A DNA stretch of 64,000 nt from positions 496,001 through 560,000 of the forward strand of contig CAVXHV010000001.1 in the NCBI GenBank assembly GCA_963761445.1, read 5' to 3'. Source of the DNA: CAVXHV01 sp963761445 (lineage in GTDB: Bacteria > Planctomycetota > Planctomycetia > Isosphaerales > Isosphaeraceae). The translations under genes and the position numbers were made by a program. Positions 56,331 through 64,000 of this stretch are shown here, piece by piece. The notes below the pieces were generated by a model. That model saw nothing but the letters and a program-made list of their open reading frames with translations, made no database searches and had not been told where the DNA came from. Position 1 is the first letter of the stretch. Each line of letters starts with the position of its first letter.

Positions 56331-57126
56331 TCAGCGACTGGCCTCGATTTTTTCAAAATCACGTACAGTGATCAGACGCGATTGCAACTCTCCGTTGTAA
56401 TGGGCGACGCCTCGGACACCCACCTTATGCGCGAGGCCAGGCTCCGGGTCGAGGCCAGGCGGGATGTCGAGGTAAGCAACCGTCTCGCCGTTCCTACCGA
56501 CCAAGAGGAAAAGCTTGTGGCCATCAATCTTTTGAGCGGAAGACTGCATGAAGCCGGTGGCCTGGTAGGTGCGAGACCGAGCGAATTTGCGGGCCGAGGT
56601 CCGCAAGAGGTGTCTTAACTCGACGATGTCTTGGTCGCGGTTATGGCTTTGGGCCAGGATTGTATGAATGGTTGTAGCCGCTTTCGCAGCGTGCTCGCGC
56701 CGCGTTAAGAGTTCAAGGCGACTCGCGGACGACATTTTCGACGACGGAATCGCCTGGTGCGGTTCGCAAGAGGCTTTGATAGCGGGCGCGCACATCGTCA
56801 AAACGCCAGCGTTCGATTGGGGTGCCGGTCTCAATTTCCAGGCGCTTCGCGTCAATCTTCGTGAGCTCGGACGTGATCGCTGGTGGTACTCCTTCATCCA
56901 TTGCGGGAGTGCGATGGTCCGCCTCAGAGAGCGACTGCGTTTTGGCGTGCACGACAGGTGGGACAGTCCGGGGGAGTTCGGGATCGCCGCGGATGTCGCG
57001 AACCTGGCTGGACGCACATGGGGAAAACGCCAACGTCAATTTCGATGCATATGCCAAGGAACATTGAAAGGCTATGGCCATAAAAAGCCGGACACATTGC
57101 GTGGCGCTCAGCTCGGACTTAGACAT
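56331..57126 (-). CDS. Exported hypothetical protein, frameshift near 56720
   Basis: Start ATG 57126: MSKSELSATQCVRLFMAIAF and following hydrophobic residues form a signal peptide. The first frame carries helical sequence to VVENVVRESP near 56713; removing one base joins it to RLELLTRREHAAKAATTIHT and the C-terminal beta domain (GHKLFLLVGRNGETVAYLDI then PPGLDPEP), whose VGVRGVAHYNGELQSRLITV looks SH3- or OB-like. About 265 residues. No family is recognised. Convergent with the TlpA-like gene, 10 bp apart. Confidence 0.65.
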
Positions 57127-57488
57127 CGCCTTGTGGTTCTCCTTCCGGCAACCGGAGTCAGCACAGGCGCGTCCCGTCCGGAATTGACATGGAATCCGCT
57201 GTGAGCGGCGAGAGGATATGTGCAACGAGCGGTACGAGCTGCGTTTAGGTTCGAGACGGCGCTGGGCGTCCCGTATTTATCGGGGATCGTCTATCTCGTC
57301 AATCCGGCTCTTCTCTTTTCCCCGACCAACCATTAAGATGAGTGTTTGCTGGTGGATCGCTTGCATGCCGGTTGTGGGTCGCCGGTAGAGAGAGCGATAG
57401 CGCAAAGAAACATGTGGCGAACGGTGCAAATCTGACGGTTCCGTGATAGTGGACAATGGTGCGAGCTCGGATCAGGAGTTTTCGAGAT
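57127..57488. other. Divergent intergenic region upstream of rplU
   Basis: No gene supported. It must hold the promoters of both the exported hypothetical protein and rplU, but I did not find a convincing -35/-10 pair. Confidence 0.4.
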
Positions 57489-57806
57489 ATGTACGCGATT
57501 ATTGAAGAAGGCAGTCATCAATTCCGCGTTCGGGAAGGTGACCGAATCCGGGTTGACCGGCGCGATGGCAAGCTGGGCGAGGAGCTTGTGTTTTCAAAAG
57601 TCTTGCTGGTGGCGGGCGAGGACGGGGTCACAAAGATCGGTCAGCCAACGGTAGATGGCGCTCGCGTGGCCGGTAGGATTGTGCTCCAATATCGGTCGAA
57701 GAAGATGATTATCCAGAAGTTTCGGCGGCGTAAGAACGTACGTCGCAAGAATGGTCATCGCCAGCCATTTACGATGGTTCAGATCACCAGTCTTTTTCAG
57801 CCATAA
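57489..57806 (+). CDS. rplU: 50S ribosomal protein L21
   Basis: The 105-residue product starts MYAIIEEGSHQFRVREGDRI and contains the L21 blocks KVLLVAGEDGVTKIGQP and the signature KKMIIQKFRRRKNVRRKNGH, then RQPFTMVQIT. Normal length, with ATG at 57489. The gene for L27 (rpmA), usually next to rplU, is not visible in the 670 bp downstream. Confidence 0.97.
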   Translation: MYAIIEEGSHQFRVREGDRIRVDRRDGKLGEELVFSKVLLVAGEDGVTKIGQPTVDGARVAGRIVLQYRSKKMIIQKFRRRKNVRRKNGHRQPFTMVQITSLFQP

Positions 57807-58474
57807 CGACCTATCTTCGCGGCGTACCCGAAGTTGCTGGGTTTGTGCAGACTCATTTGTTTGAACTGCCATTTTCGGCGAGAATGTGGATTTTCTAGTT
57901 TTTGGCGCGTAGCTAGTGTTCAGCGGAGTGCCAGATGCTTAGGATGTGCGGGTTCTCGTTGGTCGCTCCCGCTTGGAAGACGAGGGGGTAAGAGGGATGG
58001 ATTCGGGGGTGACGAAGCTCGGCGTGAGCCAATCAGCGGTGACGATCATACAATTCTCCTCGATGCGAAGGAATGCGGAGCGCTAGTTCGACATCGTGAT
58101 TTGCTTGGGGTTTTGGAGAGTGCAACTCGCGACTTCTTGGTACTGTGGATTTGCCGCCGAAGCGTTCTCGGCGACGGCGATCCCGAATTGGGTCGCTTGA
58201 ATTGGCGGTTAGCGGTTGAGAATGCAGATTGGAGGCCCAGATCGAGAACGGCTCGATCAGCTCCGTGGGTGACCCAAGGGGGAGCTTGTGTCACCGGCAA
58301 GGCCCGGTAACGGCAGATTCGCACGATCTCCCCATCTGCCAACATCAGGAGTTGAGCGCGGAGGTCAACTGGGCTTCGGTGCATCTATGGACTTCAGTAC
58401 ACAAACGACTTACCCTGGTGGGAGTCGGGTTCTTGGAATGACCCGAAGGGCGAGTCGACACGCGGAGAGCGGAC
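57807..58474. other. Intergenic region between rplU and nrdJ, no supported gene
   Basis: Only shadow-like frames; no L27 gene. Because nrdJ is a B12-dependent enzyme I looked for a cobalamin riboswitch and did not recognise the B12-box. The region may hold a decayed gene (short frames at 57834 and 58046). Confidence 0.5.
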
Positions 58475-61400
58475 ATGGCAACGGTTAGCGAACGGGCGGG
58501 CGTCGTCGGGCCGTCGGATCTTCGGGAGATCGCATGGGACGCTGGAGACAATGGACGCACTGCGGTGCGGGGCATGGTGATTTCGCGGGTCTTCAGCAAC
58601 GAGGGAACGAGCCCATACGACGAGGTCGAGTGGGACGTGCGCACAGCGGAGATCAAGGATGAGCGCGGCCGTATCATCTTCCAGCAGACTGGCTGCGAAG
58701 TGCCGCGGGCTTGGAGTCAGCTCGCGACCAACGTCGTCGTGAGCAAGTATTTTTACGGCGATTTGGCCAGTGGCAACGGTACCCCGACTACGGGAAATCG
58801 AGAGTATTCGATACGGCAGTTGCTCGATCGAGTCACGCGCACCATCGCCGACTGGGGAAGCGGTGACGGCTATTTTGCCACGGCGGCTGACGCCAATCGG
58901 TTCTACGATGAGTTGACGGCCCTGTGTGTGAATCAGTATGGCTCGTTCAACTCGCCGGTTTGGTTCAACGTGGGCCTTTTCCATCGCTACGGTATCTCTG
59001 GTCCGGCCAACAATTGGCGATGGGACGAAGAGAGTCGGGCAGTGACGAAGGCGACGAGCGCCTATCAGTATCCACAGGCATCCGCCTGTTTCATCCAAAG
59101 TGTAAGCGACGACATGGAAGGGATCATGCGCTTGGCGACGAGCGAAGCGATGCTATTCAAATTCGGGTCCGGAACAGGCACTGACCTCTCGAGCCTGCGC
59201 TCGAGTCGCGAGAAGCTCTCAGGTGGAGGCAAGCCATCCGGTCCCGTGAGTTTCATGCGCGTATACGATGCCGTCGCCAGTGTCGTCAAGTCAGGAGGTA
59301 AGACTCGTCGCGCTGCCAAGATGCAGACGCTGAAGTGCTGGCACCCGGATATCCTGGACTTCATTGAGTGCAAGGCGAAGGAAGAGGAAAAGGCGCAGTC
59401 GCTAATTCGTGCCGGGTACGAGGCCAACTTTAACGGCGAAGCATACAGTTCGGTAATGTTTCAGAACGCGAATCTGTCCGTGCGCTGCACCGACGCCTTT
59501 TTACACGCCGTCGTGGTGGATGGCGAGTGGGCCACACGCGCGGTAACCACTGGCCGACCGATGGAATCCTTCAAAGCGCGGATGCTGATGGATAAAATCG
59601 CCGCGGGAACTTGGCTCTGCGGCGATCCTGGCATGCAGTACGAAGACACGATCCAACGTTGGCATACGTGCCCGAACACGGCACCGATCAATTCGTCCAA
59701 TCCGTGCTCCGAATATATGTTCATCGATGATTCGGCGTGCAATCTCTCGTCGATCAATCTGATGAAGTTCTGGCAAGAGGACGGGACATTCGACGCCGAG
59801 CGGTTTCGAGCCGCGGTGAGAGTTTTCATCACTGCACAAGAAATCCTGGTCGACCATGCCAGCTACCCGACCGACCGTATCGCGGGAAACAGCCACAAAT
59901 TTCGGCCGTTGGGGCTAGGGTTTGCCAATTTAGGAAGCCTTCTGATGGCCTCGGGGCTCCCGTACGACTCAGAAAGCGGAAGGGCGCTTGCGTCGGTGAT
60001 CACCGCGATTATGCACGGGCAGGCGTATCTGACTAGTGCAGAGCATGCAGCACACGTTGGAGCGTTTGACGGTTATGCGATTAACCAGGAGCCGATGTTG
60101 CGCGTGATGGAGATGCATCGCGACGCTGCCGCTGCAATTGACCGATCGGCGCCGGCAGAGTTGCTGGCCGAAGCACGATCTGTATGGGCGGAGTGCCTTG
60201 AAGTCGGCCGCAAGCACGGCTACCGCAACAGCCAAGTCACTGTGTTGGCGCCGACCGGGACGATTGCATTTATGATGGACTGTGATACAACCGGTGTCGA
60301 GCCGGATATAGCCCTCGTCAAGTACAAGCAACTCGCCGGTGGAGGGATGCTGAAGATCGTCAACCGAACCGTGCCAATGGCTCTCCGCAGGCTAGGTTAT
60401 GACGAGCCGGTCGTCCGTGGGATTCTGGACTACATCGACTTGCACGATACGATCGAGGGATCACCGGGGATGAAGGACGACGACCTGTCTGTCTTCGATT
60501 GTGCGTTTGCCCCGCCCCAAGGCGGGCGAAGCATTCACTTCCGCGGACACCTAAAAATGATGGCCGCGGTGCAGCCGTTTCTGTCAGGTGCAATCTCGAA
60601 GACGTGCAACGTACCCCATGACGCGACGGTAGAGGAAATCCGCGACGCCTATCTCGAAGGCTGGAAGCTTGGGCTCAAAGCGCTCGCGATCTACCGCGAC
60701 GGCTCGAAGGGAAGCCAGCCCCTGAATACGAAGGCCGAACCGAGTGACGTGTCCATTTCCCCGGTATCACAGTCGTGGTCCTCTTCCGAGGCAGCAGGCC
60801 CGGGTAACCGCTCGGCCGAGGCGCAAACGGGTGCATTCTTCGTGCGATCCGAGGCGCCTTCGAACCAGCCACGTCGGGAGCGATTGCCGCATACTCGGCG
60901 AAGTCTGACCCACAAGTTCGATATTCAGGGCCACGAAGGCTATATCAACGTCGGCTTCTATCCCGATGGACGGCCGGGCGAGCTTTTCATCACCATGGCC
61001 AAGGAGGGTTCAACGATTGGTGGCTTGATGGATGTCTTAGGCACGGCGATCTCGATCGGGTTGCAATACGGAGTGCCGTTGGAGGTTTTTGTCAATAAAT
61101 TCGCCCATAGCCGCTTCGAACCAGCGGGCTTCACGAAGAACCCGGACATCCCCATCGCCAAGAGTGTCGCTGACTATATCTTCCGCTGGCTTGGTATGGA
61201 GTTCATCGCCGGCTACCGAGAAGCCAACGCTCCAAAGCGTCCGGCTGCGGAGGCAGAGGAGGAAGGCGTGCCGCCTACCGCGATGCTGAAGGTCAATGGT
61301 CTCCGAGCCGCGACGATCGCGGACTTGGAACATGCCGAGGCGGTGATGGGAGCCGCGACCACCAGCGTGGCGGCTGAACCCAGTTCCTGTCACTCAAAGA

Positions 61401-61552
61401 ATGCACCGTCCGAACGCCTGGCTGAACAGGATCGGCAGTTTGCGCACTTCCAGTGCGATGCACCTTCTTGCGATAACTGCGGTGCTTTAACAGTCCGTTG
61501 CGGCACTTGTTACCGTTGCTTTAACTGCGGGAACAGCATGGGTTGCTCATGA
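58475..61552 (+). CDS. nrdJ: Vitamin B12-dependent (class II) ribonucleoside-diphosphate reductase
   Basis: 1025 residues, intact. It makes deoxyribonucleotides using adenosylcobalamin. Seen: NQYGSFNSPVWFNVGLF, ASACFIQSVSD (first redox Cys), FKFGSGTGTDLSSLR, the radical-site region NPCSEYMFID, the PTGTIAFMMDCDTTGVEPD loop, and the KALAIYRDGSKGSQPLN end of the catalytic barrel. A TSCPD-type domain (EGYINVGFYPDGRPGELFIT) follows and the C terminus ends with the Cys-rich tail CDNCGALTVRCGTCYRCFNC, which may deliver reducing equivalents to the active site. ATG 58475. Oxygen-independent mode fits a bacterium living with variable oxygen. Confidence 0.96.
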   Translation: MATVSERAGVVGPSDLREIAWDAGDNGRTAVRGMVISRVFSNEGTSPYDEVEWDVRTAEIKDERGRIIFQQTGCEVPRAWSQLATNVVVSKYFYGDLASGNGTPTTGNREYSIRQLLDRVTRTIADWGSGDGYFATAADANRFYDELTALCVNQYGSFNSPVWFNVGLFHRYGISGPANNWRWDEESRAVTKATSAYQYPQASACFIQSVSDDMEGIMRLATSEAMLFKFGSGTGTDLSSLRSSREKLSGGGKPSGPVSFMRVYDAVASVVKSGGKTRRAAKMQTLKCWHPDILDFIECKAKEEEKAQSLIRAGYEANFNGEAYSSVMFQNANLSVRCTDAFLHAVVVDGEWATRAVTTGRPMESFKARMLMDKIAAGTWLCGDPGMQYEDTIQRWHTCPNTAPINSSNPCSEYMFIDDSACNLSSINLMKFWQEDGTFDAERFRAAVRVFITAQEILVDHASYPTDRIAGNSHKFRPLGLGFANLGSLLMASGLPYDSESGRALASVITAIMHGQAYLTSAEHAAHVGAFDGYAINQEPMLRVMEMHRDAAAAIDRSAPAELLAEARSVWAECLEVGRKHGYRNSQVTVLAPTGTIAFMMDCDTTGVEPDIALVKYKQLAGGGMLKIVNRTVPMALRRLGYDEPVVRGILDYIDLHDTIEGSPGMKDDDLSVFDCAFAPPQGGRSIHFRGHLKMMAAVQPFLSGAISKTCNVPHDATVEEIRDAYLEGWKLGLKALAIYRDGSKGSQPLNTKAEPSDVSISPVSQSWSSSEAAGPGNRSAEAQTGAFFVRSEAPSNQPRRERLPHTRRSLTHKFDIQGHEGYINVGFYPDGRPGELFITMAKEGSTIGGLMDVLGTAISIGLQYGVPLEVFVNKFAHSRFEPAGFTKNPDIPIAKSVADYIFRWLGMEFIAGYREANAPKRPAAEAEEEGVPPTAMLKVNGLRAATIADLEHAEAVMGAATTSVAAEPSSCHSKNAPSERLAEQDRQFAHFQCDAPSCDNCGALTVRCGTCYRCFNCGNSMGCS

Positions 61553-61930
61553 GAAACTACCCCAGGAACGCCACTTGAATCCTCGGCGAAAACGCTACGG
61601 TCTATCTGCAATAATCGGCACAAGGAATTGACCGAGCGAATTTCGGGGTTCGGCACAACAGAGCCGAAACTGACTCGCCTTGAACGACGAGACGTGGGAA
61701 TACGTCGGGGAGACACGATCCGCACTTAAGAAGGCTCTACCCTTTCGCGCCTCCGCATTAACGATCGGACCATATTTTGGGAGGCGTGCTCTAATCCACT
61801 GCGGCTGAACCGGTCGGTTTCTTAAGTAAACGCTGGCCGACGGCATTTATGACAATCGGCGATAGTGGCCGTGGCCAGAGATTTGGGCCCGGCAGGGCGT
61901 TGAGCGCACGCAGGGTCTCCGACGAGCCAA
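61553..61930. other. Intergenic region downstream of nrdJ
   Basis: No supported gene and no clear terminator. Probably decayed sequence near an insertion element. Confidence 0.45.
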
Positions 61931-62216
61931 TCACCTCGGGGCACAACGATGGTTTTGAGTTACCTCATGACGCGAATGGGACATCATCCATAAAGACGCG
62001 AAATAAGCGTTCCTCAGCCGTTGAGACAGTTGCGTTCTGGGCGCCACTTGCTTGAGCGCGTCCGTGTGTCCGATCTTTGCGACCAGTAGCATAGCCAGCC
62101 ATCGATCATTTACAACTGCTGCCAGAAGCGATTCTTCGAAAACGGGGTCGCAGCCTTCGAGCAACCTCGCTCGGCCTTGGAGAAGAATAAAGAGCGAAGA
62201 ATCGCCGCTCAGTAAA
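61931..62216 (-). pseudogene. Gene remnant cut by the IS3 element
   Basis: A minus-strand frame reads DSSLFILLQGRARLLEGCDP, VFEESLLAAVVNDRWLAMLL and VAKIGHTDALKQVAPRTQLS before a stop near 61931. It looks like real protein sequence, but its 5' part would lie across the IS3 left end at 62217; I could not follow the same frame on the far side of the element. The family is not recognised. It may instead be an intact short gene whose start lies in the IS end. Confidence 0.4.
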
Positions 62217-62260
62217 ACTGGCCTGCTCCCCAAAAACCGGTCCAGCCAATAAGGGAGACT
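62217..62260 (+). repeat. IS3 left inverted repeat
   Basis: Begins ACTGGCCTGCTCCCC and ends AATAAGGGAGACT; the reverse complement of the right end matches it over 44 bp, with mismatches only in the middle. Confidence 0.9.
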
Positions 62261-62288
62261 CCGGCTAGATTAGCCCACGGAGGGACCC

Positions 62289-62600
62289 ATGAGAAGGCGA
62301 AGGACCGCCGCCGAAATCACGCGGTTGCTGAAGGAAGCCGACCGCGACCTGGCCAAGGGACTGACTGTTTCCGACGTTTGTCGCAAGCACGGCATCGGTC
62401 AGTCCATGCACTACCGCTCGCGACAGAAGCTCGATCCGTCCAAGGCCGATACTGATCGCCGGTGCCGTGAGTTGGAGCTCGAGGTCGATCGGCTTAAGAA
62501 GTTGGTCGCTGAGCTCCGTCTGGACGAGACGATGCTCCAGGACGTTGCTAAAAAAAAGTGGTGGCCCCGGACCAACAGCGAGCCGCCGCCGATTACTTGA
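62289..62600 (+). CDS. IS3-family transposase OrfA (DNA-binding subunit)
   Basis: 103 residues. A helix-turn-helix occupies the N-terminal part (AEITRLLKEADRDLAKGLTV, SDVCRKHGIGQSMHYRSRQK), followed by a leucine-zipper-like helix (LELEVDRLKKLVAELRLDET) for oligomerisation. The frame crosses the slip site at 62550-62558 and ends shortly after at 62600, as expected for a zero-frame product. By slipping it forms the OrfAB transposase. Confidence 0.93.
   Translation: MRRRRTAAEITRLLKEADRDLAKGLTVSDVCRKHGIGQSMHYRSRQKLDPSKADTDRRCRELELEVDRLKKLVAELRLDETMLQDVAKKKWWPRTNSEPPPIT
62550..62558 (+). other. Programmed -1 frameshift site of the IS3 element
   Basis: AAAAAAAAG (eight A then G). In the orfA frame the codons are AAA AAA AAG; a slip back by one base on A-AAA-AAG puts the ribosome into the orfB frame at GTG 62558, producing the OrfAB fusion typical of IS3. 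Confidence 0.85.
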
Positions 62601-63439
62601 GCGAGCGTTTCGGGACCTCGCAACGGCGGATTTGTCGTGTCTTGGGGCGATCTCGTACGGTGCTACGGTACCGCCGGAGCCACCGCGCCGACGAACCGGC
62701 ATTGAATCGAGAGATCAAACGGCTGGCCCGTCGGCATCCGCGGTTTGGATACCGAATGATTCATGCCCTACTCCTGCGACAAGGGTGGACAATCAACGTC
62801 AAACGCGTGCGGAGACTTTGGATCGAACTGGGGCTGAAGCGGCCTGTGAGGCTGCGAAAAGCCCGGAAATTAGGCCCGAAACGGGGGACCAGTGCCGATA
62901 GTTGCGTCAACCAACCGGCACGGCACAAGAATGACGTCTGGACCTGCGATTTCATTAACGACCGAACCGCCGACGGTCGACCTCTCAAGTGGCTGACGTT
63001 GGTGGACGAATATACTCGGGAGTGCTTGGTGCTGCACGCAGCGAATTCGATCACAGGAGCCGACGTGCGGCGGGTCGTGGCAAGAGTTATTGGTCGGCGT
63101 GGAGCGCCGACTCGTATCAGAAGCGATAACGGGTCGGAATTCATCTGCGAGACGCTGGCGAGCTGGCTACCGGGCGTCGGCACGCAGTCAATTCCGGTGG
63201 CCGCGGGAAGTCCCTTGGAGAACGGGTACATCGAATCGTTTCACAGTCGCTTGCGCGACGAGTTCCTTGAGCGAGTGATTTTCGAAGATGTGGCAGATGC
63301 CCGAGCGAAGGCGTCATGGTACCGGCGAGAATATAACGCGGTCCGACCCCACAGCTCACTCGATTACGCGACGCCCAAAGAGTTCAGCGAAGCCTGCGAC
63401 CGGAGGAGAACTCATCACCGAACAATGCGACGTACGTAG
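62558..63439 (+). CDS. IS3-family transposase OrfB (DDE integrase domain)
   Basis: 293 residues, read as the C-terminal part of OrfAB. It begins VVAPDQQRAAADYLSERFGT in the slipped frame and carries a winged-helix segment (RICRVLGRSRTVLRYRR, HPRFGYRMIHALLLRQG) and the catalytic triad: D in DVWTCDFINDRT, D in RSDNGSEF and E in ENGYIESFHSRLRDEFLE. The C terminus has the usual RREYNAVRPHSSLDYATP block. Frame intact. Confidence 0.95.
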   Translation: MVAPDQQRAAADYLSERFGTSQRRICRVLGRSRTVLRYRRSHRADEPALNREIKRLARRHPRFGYRMIHALLLRQGWTINVKRVRRLWIELGLKRPVRLRKARKLGPKRGTSADSCVNQPARHKNDVWTCDFINDRTADGRPLKWLTLVDEYTRECLVLHAANSITGADVRRVVARVIGRRGAPTRIRSDNGSEFICETLASWLPGVGTQSIPVAAGSPLENGYIESFHSRLRDEFLERVIFEDVADARAKASWYRREYNAVRPHSSLDYATPKEFSEACDRRRTHHRTMRRT

Positions 63440-63462
63440 GCTCACATGTGTATCGCGCAGGC

Positions 63463-63506
63463 AGTCTCCCTTATCGGGTGGACCAAAAAACGGGGAGCAG
63501 GCCAGT
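63463..63506 (-). repeat. IS3 right inverted repeat
   Basis: AGTCTCCCTTAT at its inner end and GGGGAGCAGGCCAGT at its outer end form the inverse of the left end at 62217-62260. Confidence 0.9.
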
Positions 63507-63671
63507 ACCTTCAGGCGGCGTTGAGCGTGCGCAACCTAGCTGATGTGAAACTCAAGAGTTGTGAGCAACTTATTTGATGGTCGCCGGTGGATCACCATCA
63601 GTTATCGTGATCAGGCGAGAGCGCTAACAGCGTCTGTCCTCTTTGGATGTCCCCACTCCAAGGAGCATACG

Positions 63672-64000
63672 ATGCTAGCGCAAGAATTACACCAAACGGG
63701 AGGTCTCTGGTCGTTCCTGTCGTCGGTCGACAAGGACCTCGCTGAATGCGCTCGAAGAGATGGCTGCTCTTGCGGTGGTCGCCTGCATTGTGCCGACTAC
63801 CCGCGCTCACCCCGGAGCGGCCTCGCTCATCTGCCCGATGAGTGTCGCTACCGGTTCAGCTTCTGCTGCGATCGCGACGGATGCAGAAAGCGTGTAACAC
63901 CGCCGTCGGTGCGTTTTCTCGGCAGGAAGGTCTACCTTGGTGTCGTCGTCATCCTTGTCAGCGCGATGCGGCAGGGGCCAGCACCACGACGGGTCCGCGA
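63672..64000 (+). CDS. Cys-rich protein of unknown function, 3' end outside window
   Basis: ATG 63672, frame open to the last base (at least 109 residues). The sequence MLAQELHQTGGLWSFLSSVD is followed by a Cys-rich, zinc-ribbon-like part (CSCGGRLHCADYPRSP, FCCDRDGCRKRVTPPSVRFL) and a hydrophobic segment GRKVYLGVVVILVSAMRQG. From memory, similar Cys-rich proteins occur beside transposases in planctomycetes, so it may belong to a mobile element, but the family is not named here. AAGGAG at 63659-63664 precedes the ATG. Confidence 0.6.
   Translation, partial: MLAQELHQTGGLWSFLSSVDKDLAECARRDGCSCGGRLHCADYPRSPRSGLAHLPDECRYRFSFCCDRDGCRKRVTPPSVRFLGRKVYLGVVVILVSAMRQGPAPRRVR

Larger units (their letters stand above)
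62217..63506 (+). mobile_element. Complete IS3-family insertion sequence
   Basis: A 1290-bp element bounded by 44-bp imperfect inverted repeats, containing overlapping orfA and orfB in the -1 relation with an A8G slip site. Catalytic residues and ends are intact, so it is probably active. No clear target duplication could be identified by eye next to the ends. Confidence 0.92.

Noticed and set aside
57807..58474. Cobalamin riboswitch before the B12-dependent reductase
   Set aside because: The conserved B12-box and core blocks were not recognised.

Overview
The window is high-GC bacterial chromosome that looks like Planctomycetota, most likely a Gemmatales/Isosphaerales-type lineage (inference). 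Signs include a DUF1501 protein, two ECF sigma factor + Ser/Thr kinase pairs (one kinase with WD40 repeats, one with TPR-like repeats), secreted proteins with an N-terminal LE-x(5-6)-(L/V)-x-S motif, a PEP-CTERM protein, Tat-exported oxidoreductases, a lone HpnC-HpnD-HpnE squalene set and a B12-dependent ribonucleotide reductase.

Layout. 1-9 kb is translation and housekeeping: 3' end of infB, rbfA, an Nth-like iron-sulfur protein, a TPR protein, a YebC/TACO1 protein, an aminotransferase, folK and smpB. 9-14.6 kb holds a Tat-type glucarate-dehydratase-like enzyme, the tmRNA gene with its own promoter and a decodable 12-residue tag, a flavin monooxygenase, a secreted FKBP isomerase and a proline-racemase-family enzyme with altered catalytic residues. 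14.7-20 kb: a small secreted protein, LemA, an M48 metalloprotease and a membrane-anchored glycerophosphodiesterase. 20-27.7 kb, all minus strand: DUF1501, an ECF sigma factor, a repeat protein made of twelve GDPLPT units, the WD40 kinase and its sigma factor. 28-31.4 kb: a STAS protein coupled to a DevC/DevA/DevB-type exporter, followed by a ligase-associated exonuclease and ATP-dependent DNA ligase. 34-39 kb is accessory: short hypothetical genes, an IS4-type transposase and a large protein of unknown function that carries palindromic repeats. 39-50 kb: second sigma/kinase pair, a Gfo/Idh/MocA oxidoreductase, a SWIM-SNF2 helicase and hpnCDE. 51-61.5 kb: PEP-CTERM protein, CoA-binding protein, ribBA, a TlpA-like protein, rplU and nrdJ. 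62.2-63.5 kb is a complete IS3-family element with 44-bp inverted repeats and a frameshift slip site; a Cys-rich reading frame then runs off the end.

Many otherwise ordinary genes are broken by single-base indels, often in short G or T runs, while nrdJ, the SNF2 helicase, ribBA and others are intact. The simplest reading is uncorrected sequencing error, so frameshifted genes are annotated across the shift. The most unusual candidates are the GDPLPT repeat protein, the STAS-exporter operon, the Ser/Thr proline-racemase homologue, the tmRNA tag and the repeat-invaded 638-residue protein. No clearly new defence or mobile system was seen.
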